This document shows, one piece after another, positions 1-5,101 of a stretch of DNA of 5,101 bases. Under the pieces are notes generated by a model. It saw nothing but the letters and a program-made list of their open reading frames with translations. It was not told where the DNA came from and did no database searches. Within the stretch, counting starts at the first letter, position 1. Each line of letters starts with the position of its first letter. The position numbers and the translations under genes are program-made. Origin of the DNA: Armatimonadota bacterium (lineage in GTDB: Bacteria > Armatimonadota > Fimbriimonadia > Fimbriimonadales > Fimbriimonadaceae); the NCBI GenBank assembly GCA_023428805.1, contig JAEYWW010000100.1, forward strand, positions 1-5,101, given 5' to 3'.

Positions 1-628
1 CCAGCTTTCTCGCCTCCTCACAAACTGGTTGAAAACGACTTGTATCGACTGCATGAGGAAGGATCTGGATGGAGAAAGGAGGTTCCTGCCCGGGTGTCAA
101 CCAATGGGTGAAGTGGCGGCGCAAACCCTCTCCAAATGTTGAGGTCAGTGCGCAGACGGTGTCAAATGGGACCGCCGGTGCATCCTTGAGAGAAATGAGC
201 TTGTCGGCGAGGCTCTGCTGTCCCTGGCTGTGGGTGTCCACCAGGATTGGCGTTGGCCCTGCGGCAAATTTGTCGCGGAGATAGCGGTCGCGCGGAAGCC
301 AGTAGGGGTCGCGGCACCAGAGAATTCGCTCCGCTCCATCGGCCCAAATTTCAGGCAGCGAAGTGATCGGGAGAAAGCGCAGGATGCCCTTTCCCATGCG
401 CTCAGGAGGGAGGATGGCTTTGGCTGCTTCCTCCAGCACCGGGCGATTTGCGATCATTCCTGGCGGCAGAAACACTTCAAGGGCATTGACTTCGGCCCGC
501 CCCGCGAACGCCTTGAACTGGGTTTGGATGGAGAGGTTTGCTCCATGAAGCTGCCCCCCCTCGAAATTCGCGTTGAAATACGTCAAATCCTCACAGATCA
601 TCGAAACGGTGAAGGTGTGGCCGGACAT
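1..628 (-). CDS. GT4-type (GT-B fold) glycosyltransferase, N-terminal part, cut by the window edge
   Basis: The minus strand is open from an ATG at 628-626 to the left edge, giving 209 residues without a stop. Near the end of the visible part is ILPHAVDTSRF (residues 189-199) followed by QP, the linker signature of GT4 enzymes (usual form I-P-x-G-V-D-x-x-x-F-x-P) at the entry to the C-terminal nucleotide-sugar domain. Before it, PILVDTHS (127-134) and the stretch around ALTSTFGEGLRRHF (160-173) fit the second half of an N-terminal GT-B acceptor domain, where an Asp-x-His strand and a 'strand then Ser/Thr' element are usual. Family members are typically 350-420 residues, so about half is missing, including the donor-binding E-x7-E motif. 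The start is the only ATG giving a sensible N-terminus ahead of the first beta-strand (TFTVSMICEDL); no clear Shine-Dalgarno precedes it. Sugar donor and acceptor cannot be told; a role in surface polysaccharide or glycan synthesis is inference. It is transcribed divergently from the phosphotransferase. Confidence 0.75.
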   Translation of the reverse strand, partial: MSGHTFTVSMICEDLTYFNANFEGGQLHGANLSIQTQFKAFAGRAEVNALEVFLPPGMIANRPVLEEAAKAILPPERMGKGILRFLPITSLPEIWADGAERILWCRDPYWLPRDRYLRDKFAAGPTPILVDTHSQGQQSLADKLISLKDAPAVPFDTVCALTSTFGEGLRRHFTHWLTPGQEPPFSIQILPHAVDTSRFQPVCEEARKL

Positions 629-665
629 CTGGGCTGAGTCTACACGGCGGTACGCTCTCAACGGG
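629..665. promoter_or_regulatory. 37-bp divergent intergenic spacer
   Basis: Only 37 bases separate the start of the leftward glycosyltransferase from that of the rightward phosphotransferase. This is too short for two complete promoters, so at least one must lie inside the opposite gene's 5' coding region. I see no clear -10/-35 pair, operator palindrome or strong Shine-Dalgarno on either strand. The spacing itself is seen; control from this spot is inference. Confidence 0.3.
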
Positions 666-1559
666 ATGAAGAGGGAGTGGGATGCAGACTTTTCCGTGAC
701 TGATGAAGATGCCGTCCGGCTGATCGAGTCTCAGTTTCCCGAATTCGCTCCGGCCTCGCTTGAACTGATGGGAGTGGGTTGGGACAACTGCGCCTATCGG
801 GTGAACGGGGATTTTGTCTTTCGATTCCCGCGTCGCAAGATGGCGGTGGATTTGATGCGCGTGGAGGCCTCTGTGCTGCCGCGCCTCGGCGGCCTTCCGT
901 TGGCGATTCCGCTTCCGGAGTGGATTGGTGCGCCGACCGAGGACTATCCGTGCCCGTTTGCGGGATACCGGCTGATCGAAGGAGAAACGGCAGACCGTGT
1001 GGACTTGAGCTTGGAGGATCGGGCGTCCTGCGCGGCGCCGTTGGGAGAATTCCTCAAGGCGCTGCATTCGCTTCCTGTTCTCGCTGGAGACGGACCGGGC
1101 GATGAACTGCGTCGGGCTGATCTCGGATATCGCATTCCGAAAGCCCGCGAACGCGTCTTGACCCTGGAGGAGCGATGGCGCGCGCCAGCACTCGCTTATC
1201 TTGATCAGATCGAAGGGGCTGATTGCGGCCATGGGCCGCTTGCGTGGGTGCATGGCGACCTCTACGCGCGTCACATCCTTGTGGACTCGAACCGCACTCC
1301 CCGAGGTGTGATCGATTGGGGAGACATGCACGTCGGCGACCCGGCGCTGGATTTGAGCATTGCGTACAGTTTTCTTCCGGTAAATTGCAGAAACCTGTTC
1401 TGGGAAGCCTATGGACAGGTGGATGAAGCTGCGCAGTTGCGTGCTCGATTCCGTGCAGTATGGTATGGGGCAGTCTTGATTCCTTACGGTGAAGCGGAGA
1501 GGGATATGAGGATCAAGATGGCGGGTGAAACTGCGCTGCTTTGTGCGTTGGATATCTAA
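666..1559 (+). CDS. APH/Mph-family small-molecule phosphotransferase (kinase-like fold)
   Basis: This 297-residue protein belongs to the phosphotransferase enzyme family that includes aminoglycoside and macrolide kinases, cytoplasmic enzymes that move a nucleotide gamma-phosphate to a hydroxyl of a small substrate. The N-lobe shows GVGWDN (residues 36-41) as the nucleotide-loop equivalent, FRFPRR (52-57) and a conserved Glu at 67 in VEASVL. The catalytic loop is HGDLYARHILVD (196-207), with Asp198 as presumed base and His203 where many kinases have Asn, as in Mph-type enzymes. The Mg-binding Asp is D217 in IDWGD, followed by GDPALDLS (224-231). Length is normal and all key residues are present, so it should be active. 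The ATG at 666 is chosen because it keeps the WDADF start and avoids overlapping the divergent gene. An upstream in-frame ATG at 573 would extend 56 bases antisense into that gene and adds nothing family-like. No Shine-Dalgarno is obvious. Substrate is unknown: an antibiotic kinase is possible, but most relatives act on uncharacterised metabolites. Confidence 0.9.
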   Translation: MKREWDADFSVTDEDAVRLIESQFPEFAPASLELMGVGWDNCAYRVNGDFVFRFPRRKMAVDLMRVEASVLPRLGGLPLAIPLPEWIGAPTEDYPCPFAGYRLIEGETADRVDLSLEDRASCAAPLGEFLKALHSLPVLAGDGPGDELRRADLGYRIPKARERVLTLEERWRAPALAYLDQIEGADCGHGPLAWVHGDLYARHILVDSNRTPRGVIDWGDMHVGDPALDLSIAYSFLPVNCRNLFWEAYGQVDEAAQLRARFRAVWYGAVLIPYGEAERDMRIKMAGETALLCALDI

Positions 1560-1565
1560 GTATTT

Positions 1566-1579
1566 TCGCAACTTTGCGA
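1566..1579. repeat. Small perfect inverted repeat overlapping the ribosome binding site of the next gene
   Basis: TCGCAA (1566-1571) and TTGCGA (1574-1579) are exact inverted repeats around CT; the realistic hairpin is a 5-bp stem with an ACTT loop. Its 3' arm shares two bases with the GAGG motif at 1578-1581. It lies seven bases past the phosphotransferase stop. No U-tract follows on either strand, so it is not a standard terminator. A modest effect on translation of the next gene is possible, but so is chance. Confidence 0.35.
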
Positions 1580-1581
1580 GG
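1578..1581 (+). promoter_or_regulatory. Shine-Dalgarno GAGG for the gene starting with GTG at 1587
   Basis: GAGG ends five bases before the GTG at 1587, which is good spacing. This is what supports GTG 1587 as the start, since no ATG lies nearby in frame before the basic N-terminus and membrane segment. Confidence 0.55.
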
Positions 1582-1586
1582 CAATA

Positions 1587-2084
1587 GTGCATAAGTCAAG
1601 AAGAGTGGCAAAGGGGTCGCGTTGGCTTTGGTTGTGGATTTCGTCTTTCGGGCTGTTGGCAGTGCTCGCGGTCATTGTCATCTTCATTCCACGCCGTCCT
1701 TCAACGAGGCTGGGGACTTTCAATCAGCTTCTGAGTAGCTTTCCGGTATCAGCAAGAGGAGTTTATTGCTTCGATTCACTAGAACTGAAAACTCTGAAGT
1801 CGGACTTTGGGTTTGACTGGCCAAATCGTCAGGTCGAAGCTTCAGTAGAGGCTGAACTGGCCGACGTGCGTACGGCAATTCAATCATCTCAGTTTGGTCT
1901 ACTCACCGAAAAACCGCTTAGCTTTGCCGAAGGGTTCTCATACGAGGATTCCCAGGGAGAAACAGTTTTGATCGCCGCTGTTCATTCTCGGTCAAAACCA
2001 AATTCAACAAGGCTGACATTGGCGTATGAATCGTCTCAATGGGGTCATCAGCTCTATGAAAGATTGAAGATTTGCCGGGAATGA
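1587..2084 (+). CDS. Unrecognised single-pass membrane-anchored or exported protein
   Basis: The product has 165 residues and starts with GTG. I do not recognise the family. The N-terminus is strongly basic (K3, R5, R6, K9, R12) and is followed by an uninterrupted hydrophobic stretch from about residue 13 to 34, then R36-R37. This reads as a signal anchor with the N-terminus inside and about 130 residues outside the membrane; a cleaved signal peptide is less likely because no A-x-A-like site follows. The outer part is soluble, mixed alpha/beta in appearance, with only two cysteines (C61 and C163), which could pair. A phrase typical of a small lipid-exposed or envelope domain is absent, so no function is proposed. 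It lies 27 bp after the phosphotransferase in the same direction and may share its transcript. GC is about 48% (1681-1920), below the flanking genes, which hints at a separate origin. Confidence 0.65.
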   Translation: MHKSRRVAKGSRWLWLWISSFGLLAVLAVIVIFIPRRPSTRLGTFNQLLSSFPVSARGVYCFDSLELKTLKSDFGFDWPNRQVEASVEAELADVRTAIQSSQFGLLTEKPLSFAEGFSYEDSQGETVLIAAVHSRSKPNSTRLTLAYESSQWGHQLYERLKICRE

Positions 2085-2200
2085 GAGATTTGTCAGGACG
2101 GCGAAACACAATCATGCCGAATTCCCAAGATGACCTCCCGAATACAGCGTTTTTGATGAGAGATGAGACGGTTGGCTTCTCTCCGATCCGCATATCCTAG
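2081..2200 (+). other. 39-codon open stretch ending in TAG directly before the next ORF, same frame
   Basis: An ATG at 2081-2083 overlaps the preceding TGA as ATGA, a common coupling arrangement, and opens 39 codons ending at TAG 2198-2200. The very next codon is the ATG at 2201, in the same frame. Read through, 2081-2614 would be one 177-codon ORF with a single amber codon. The stretch has little coding bias (22 of 39 third positions are G or C) and no recognised motif. It may be noncoding spacer, a leader peptide, or a decayed 5' part of the next gene. Confidence 0.3.
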
Positions 2201-2614
2201 ATGAACCCGCCGAATCGTCGGTCGCAGAAAGTGGCTCACTCTCTCTTCACTGTTCAACGGGATACGGGAGCCCTTGTCGTGCCCGTCGCCGTGGTCTACT
2301 ACGACCTCATCAGCCGACCGCCTCTTGATGGGCTCCGCGAAGACTATCTCTGGCGGCCCAAGGACATCCATCAGAATCTTCCCGGCACGGCAGTGAACGC
2401 CTGGACACTCTATGCGGTGCTGGCTGGCCGTTCGCCCGTCGATCTGGATTTGGACTACACCCAGAACCTGCCCGACTGGCTGATCTCAAATCTCGCGCCC
2501 GATGACCTTGAACTTGCCCGTGACAAGAAGCTGGGCCGCGCCATGCGGGAGCGCGTCTGGAAAATCGTCCAAGATTGGCAGAACCACCGGACCGAATTCG
2601 ACGACCAGCAGTGA
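2201..2614 (+). CDS. SGNH-hydrolase/DUF4886-like C-terminal fragment (tentative)
   Basis: This ORF of 137 residues has strongly GC-biased third positions from about 2280 on, so it looks coding. The stretch TGALVVPVAVVYYDL (residues 22-36), then KDIHQNLPGTAVNAWTLYA (54-72) and VLAGRSPVDL (73-82), resembles the end of SGNH-type hydrolases of the DUF4886 kind. There a 'PV' strand is followed by a D-x-x-H catalytic block, G-T-Y-L-x-A and a 'Y-x-x-L-x-G-x-S-P' helix. Here the His is present (H57) but Asp sits at -2 and Lys at -3, so the usual D-x-x-H spacing is off by one. The N-terminal half with the catalytic Ser (G-x-S block) is absent and cannot fit upstream. A 5'-truncated or inactive relic is therefore likelier than a working esterase. 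No Shine-Dalgarno precedes ATG 2201; GTG 2231 is an alternative start. The similarity is from memory of the motif pattern and needs a profile search. Confidence 0.5.
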   Translation: MNPPNRRSQKVAHSLFTVQRDTGALVVPVAVVYYDLISRPPLDGLREDYLWRPKDIHQNLPGTAVNAWTLYAVLAGRSPVDLDLDYTQNLPDWLISNLAPDDLELARDKKLGRAMRERVWKIVQDWQNHRTEFDDQQ

Positions 2615-2873
2615 ATGGGAAGAGCCGACGTCCGCTTCCGAATTGGTGCAAGCGGGGGCGGTCTTTCATCTTTCTGCGCAGGCAGCCCCTGCACGTGCGG
2701 AGGTTGGTGACTGACGCCAGTCAGTTTGATTTGTGCGTGGAAAAAATGCAGGCGGGCACCGCTTGGTCAGAATTCAAATGAAGTCGCGCACAAGATTGCT
2801 GGCATTTGATTGGGAAGGCACATGCTCGAATGAGGTCGAAACGCCACTCCCCGATCTGGGTTGAAGCTTTTCG
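2615..2873. other. Gene-poor gap between converging genes
   Basis: These 259 bases separate the rightward hydrolase-like ORF from the leftward gene ending at 2874. The only ORF of note is 28 codons at 2778-2864 on the plus strand, without a ribosome binding site. Apart from the hairpin at 2710-2725 I see no promoter, repeat or RNA gene. Confidence 0.5.
2710..2725 (+). terminator. Weak hairpin, possible terminator
   Basis: ACTGAC (2710-2715) and GTCAGT (2720-2725) pair perfectly around a GCCA loop and are followed by TTGATTT. The stem is short, only half GC, and the T-run is interrupted, so it would be a weak intrinsic terminator for the rightward transcript ending about 95 bases before. On the minus strand no T-run follows. 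Confidence 0.25.
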
Positions 2874-3703
2874 TCAAACTCCAGCGAAGTCACGCCCGAA
2901 CCAATCCTGAACGGCTTCTTCGTTCACGCCGTCCGTGCCTTTCCACATCACCACAGGATATGCCCAATCATTTCGACCACCTGGTTCGGCTCTGTCCACA
3001 AAGTCAGTCCATGCCCGCCAATAGCTGGGATGATTTTTAGGCTCCAGGATGCCGATAACGCCAAGAATTTCTATCGTGCTCGTGCGCTGCAATCCCGCCT
3101 TGCCTGCGATCGGGCCGATGCTTTTGGCCAGCTTGCTCGGTGTTGAGTCGGGCGGAAGTAGACGCAAAAAATCGAGAAGGGAGGCAAGAGCTGCTCGATC
3201 CTGATCGGTTGGCTCGATATCCCCTGGGAAGTCTTCCAAGTTGACCATGACGCTTTCAAACAGACCCAGCGCACCATAATCGCAGCGGTTGAGTCGATAG
3301 TGAGTGAAATCGAGCTCCACAGTCTCCGACCCATCTCTCCCCCGTTCCAGGCAACAGACAGAGCAAGGAAGATCCTCGCTCAGATATGCTGCTTTATGAG
3401 TTGGCAGGTGTTTGGCCATTGCCCAACCGGCGATATAGGTTCGCAAATCCGCCCTTCTTTGCCCCAATCCCGCAATGAATGCATTGGCGACGGCTTCTTT
3501 GGAGATTCGGGAAAAAGCGTTCTGAATACGGGCAATGATTTCATCGTGGGTGGTCCAAATGGGATCAGCCCACACCCCCATCGCCCTTGCGTGGCGATTT
3601 CTTCTGGCGAAGGAGCAGGCTCTCCCCGTCGAATCCCATCCTTGCCAAACAGATGAATTCTCTGCTTTCGCGCCGTGGCATAGGCCTGCTCTAAGTCCGT
3701 CAC
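2874..3703 (-). CDS. Unrecognised protein of about 276 residues, interrupted by a one-base frameshift
   Basis: Two abutting minus-strand frames form one protein. The first runs from GTG 3703-3701 through about 42 residues (TDLEQAYATARKQRIHLFGK..., ending in IATQGRW). The second continues as GVWADPIWTTHDEII to the TGA at 2876-2874. They join at the C5 run 3575-3579 (G5 on the coding strand); adding one G restores a smooth 276-residue reading. An in-frame TAA just upstream of GTG 3703 leaves no earlier start; no good Shine-Dalgarno is seen. Without the repair, ATG 3581 would give a 235-residue product. I do not recognise the family. Visible features, in repaired numbering, are a PCSVCC motif (C114, C117, C118) after H99 and H103, possibly metal-binding, and a C-terminal aromatic block NDWAYPVVMWKGTDGVN (245-261). 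There is no signal peptide or membrane segment, so it is probably cytoplasmic. It points away from the YD-repeat gene, starting 62 bp from it; a link with that gene is not shown. Confidence 0.7.
3575..3579. other. C5 homopolymer, site of the probable frameshift
   Basis: On the coding (minus) strand the reading CGA TGG GGG TGT changes here to the frame GTG TGG GCT GAT. With six Gs instead of five, the two halves of the gene read continuously as GRWGVWADPIW. A one-base homopolymer loss is the simplest explanation, either a real mutation or a sequencing error. Confidence 0.65.
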
Positions 3704-3765
3704 GAGATGAGTTTATCGCAGGTCAACTTTGATCGGCCACGCGGTGCACTCCTGATCTGCGATGA
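3704..3765. other. Spacer between the leftward hypothetical gene and the YD-repeat frame
   Basis: These 62 bases lie upstream of both neighbours. I see no convincing -35/-10 pair, operator or attC-like core (the TAAC at 3773-3776 lacks the matching site). The stop TGA at 3763-3765 closes the YD-repeat frame on its 5' side. Confidence 0.3.
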
Positions 3766-5101
3766 GGCTGGCTAACGTCGAAATGCAGGAAAAACACCCT
3801 CCGCATCGCGAACATCCTTCACCCCGAGGGCTACCGGGTCACCTACGGCTACGACAACCACGGATTCCGCAACCGCGAAGTCAGGCCGTGGGGAACGGTG
3901 TTCAGCGGCACCTTCGACGATGCGGGGCGGCTTCTGGTGTCGCAGGACGCCCTCGGCAGGCGCACCACTTATCAGTATTCCGACGTCGGCGACCTGACCA
4001 CGATCATCGACGCCCTGGGCGGCGTCTCCACGATGGTCTACAACGCGGACCGCCTCATGACAGCGCAGGTGGATCAGCTTGGGCGCAGGACAACCTTCAT
4101 CTACAATGCGGACAAGCTCCTGAACGCGGTGCAGACGAGCCGGAACTACCGGACGACGTATCTCTACGACGCCAACGGCAACGTCGAGGTCGAATTCCCG
4201 CAGACCCAGTATCCGACGACGTTCTACTACGATGTCCTCGACCGCAAGATCGCGGAGAAGACCTTCACCTACGGCTCCATCTGGACCTACGTCTACGACG
4301 CCGCCGACCATGTGGTCGCGGCCCAGGACCCGATCAGCTACATCCGCACGTTCATCTACGATTCGTGCCTGCTGGAGACCTCCATCAGCGAGCTTGGCTA
4401 CCGCACCACGAGCACCTACAACCGCTTCGACAAGATGACGAGCCAGACGACTCCGATGGGGTTTGTGACGACGTGGCACTACGACGAGATGGGGGACCTG
4501 GTGGCGGTGGAGGACCCTCTGGGCCGCCGCTCGACCACAGTCTACGACCCGGCCAAGCGCAGGATCGCGGGCATCGACCCGGCGGGGTTCCGCACGAGCT
4601 ACCACTACGACTTCGGCGGTCGGCTGGAGGCGGTGGAGGACGCGCGGGGGAACCGCACCACCACCGTCTACAACGCGCTCTCGCAGCAGGTCGCGAGCAT
4701 CGACGCGCTGGGTTATCGGACCTCGATGCACTACGACGAGCTGGGGCGTCAGGTGGCGGTCGAGAACGCGCTGGGCTTCCGCACGACCAGCGTCTACGAC
4801 GCCGCGAGCCAGCTTCTCGCCTCGGTGGACGCCCTTGGCAACCGCACCACCTACACCTACTGGCAGGCGGGCCTCGTCCGCACCGTCCAGGATCCCCTGA
4901 ACCGCGTCACCACCACGCTCTATGGTGTGTCCGACCAATACCCGCGGGGAGTCCAGGACGCCGCCGGAATCTGGACCACCTACAGCTACAACGCGTGGAT
5001 GATCAAGAACATTGACATCTCGTTCTACAACGCCAGAACGACGATCTTCTATGACCGTCGCAAGCAGCAGTTCGCCCTCCAGAACCCCTCGTTCTCGACG
5101 A
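3766..5101 (+). CDS. YD-repeat (Rhs-like) protein, 5' end missing or frameshifted, 3' end outside the window
   Basis: The frame is open for 445 codons from 3766 to the right edge and encodes about twenty units of roughly 21 residues with the pattern G-[YFRN]-R-T-T-x-x-Y-D-x-x-G-x-L-x-A-x-x-D-x-L, for example GFRTTSVYDAASQLLASVDAL. Such repeats build the beta-stranded wrap of Rhs, teneurin and related large, usually exported or cell-surface proteins, often encasing a C-terminal toxin; no core-end motif or toxin is visible here. The protein sense begins at about NTLRIANILHPEGYR (from 3793), but no ATG, GTG or TTG lies in frame between the stop at 3763-3765 and GTG 3898, and the first in-frame ATG is near 4033. 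So the gene is either 5'-truncated, or joined by a frameshift at the A5 run 3790-3794 to ATG 3762 or 3783. GTG 3898, with GGGGA just upstream, is a fallback start but would cut inside repeat unit 2. GC is high (about 68% in sampled lines), unlike the left neighbours. Confidence 0.85.
3829..5092 (+). repeat. About twenty tandem YD repeats, 63-bp period
   Basis: Units start at 3829, 3892, 3955, 4018, 4081, 4144 and 4207 with exact 63-base spacing. One unit of 22 residues around 4270 and one of 20 around 4350 cancel, so register returns at 4459 and holds to 4899. After that, units of 22, 20 and 22 residues follow. The most conserved positions are the leading G-[aromatic]-R-T-T, the Y-[DN], and D-[AP]-L at the end. 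The repeat is divergent at DNA level, so it is a protein repeat rather than a recent tandem duplication. Confidence 0.85.
4459..4836 (+). repeat. 42-residue (126-bp) alternating A/B super-repeat within the YD array
   Basis: Six consecutive 63-base units alternate between two types. Type A (4459, 4585, 4711) reads as HYD-x-x-G-x-x-x-AVE-[DN]. Type B (4522, 4648, 4774) reads as [TS]-[TS]-VY-[DN]-x-x-x-x-x-x-A-[SG]-[IV]-D. Three A-B pairs follow in exact register, which suggests expansion of a two-unit block. Confidence 0.65.

Noticed and set aside
230..637. A 135-codon plus-strand frame over the left end
   Set aside because: The minus strand here encodes a continuous 209-residue glycosyltransferase N-terminus with a GT4 linker motif, so this frame is a shadow.
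322..752. The 12-mer GAATTCGCTCCG occurs at 322-333 and 741-752
   Set aside because: About one such 12-base match is expected by chance in a window this size, and both copies lie inside unrelated coding sequence.
591..1592. A 333-codon open frame antisense to the phosphotransferase
   Set aside because: It mirrors a gene with complete kinase motifs. Its translation is rich in Arg, His and Ser without recognisable domains, and it overlaps the start of the glycosyltransferase. It is a by-product of the sense gene's GC-biased codons.
2778..2864. 28-codon plus-strand ORF in the gap before 2874
   Set aside because: No ribosome binding site, no recognisable motif beyond a short LLAFDWEGT, and too short to separate from chance.
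3704..3790. Possible integron attC recombination site near the divergent spacer
   Set aside because: TAAC and GTCAAC sequences are present, but no matching GTTRRRY partner or the characteristic pair of inverted core sites was found, here or in the other gaps.
3762..5015. A 417-codon plus-strand frame starting at ATG 3762, and a 388-codon minus-strand frame at 3772-4938
   Set aside because: Both lie over the YD-repeat region. Their translations are low-complexity (Arg/Pro/Gly/His or Val/Arg rich) and echo the 63-base period, while the third frame gives textbook YD repeats.
2874..5101. Toxin-immunity pair formed by the YD-repeat gene and the neighbouring hypothetical protein
   Set aside because: Immunity genes normally follow the toxin end of an rhs gene on the same strand. 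This neighbour lies at the 5' side on the opposite strand, and no toxin domain is within the window.

Overview
The window looks like an accessory, mosaic stretch of a bacterial chromosome with moderate to high GC. Genes point both ways, spacing is irregular and composition shifts along the window: hand counts give about 48% GC at 1681-1920, against about 68% over four sampled lines of the YD-repeat gene (4021-4080, 4501-4560, 4621-4740). There are no rRNA or tRNA genes, CRISPR arrays, transposases or integrases. The mix of a GT4-type glycosyltransferase, an APH/Mph-type phosphotransferase, an SGNH-hydrolase-like fragment and a long YD-repeat protein would fit Verrucomicrobiota or Planctomycetota. 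That placement is an impression from gene content, not a demonstration.

Layout: (1) positions 1-628, minus strand: the N-terminal 209 codons of a GT-B glycosyltransferase that runs off the left edge. (2) 666-1559, plus strand: an intact phosphotransferase of the aminoglycoside/macrolide kinase family, divergent from (1) with only 37 bp between the two starts. (3) 1587-2084, plus strand: an unrecognised protein of 165 residues with one N-terminal membrane segment and a good ribosome binding site, 27 bp downstream of (2). (4) 2201-2614, plus strand: a 137-residue ORF resembling the C-terminal part of an SGNH/DUF4886-type hydrolase, without room for the catalytic N-terminal part. (5) 2615-2873: gene-poor gap between converging genes, with one weak hairpin. 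(6) 2874-3703, minus strand: an unrecognised protein of about 276 residues, broken by an apparent one-base loss in a C5 run. (7) about 3766-5101, plus strand: a YD-repeat (Rhs-like) protein of about twenty 21-residue units. It has no start codon where the repeats begin and runs off the right edge.

The genes do not form an obvious pathway. (2) and (3) may be cotranscribed. The right half holds what look like damaged or incomplete genes (4, 6, 7), as expected in a region that turns over quickly or in a draft assembly with homopolymer errors. I found no convincing new multi-gene system. The points most worth a second look are the two homopolymer-associated frame problems within about 220 bp of each other, the in-frame TAG next to the hydrolase-like ORF, and the 42-residue alternating super-repeat inside the YD protein.
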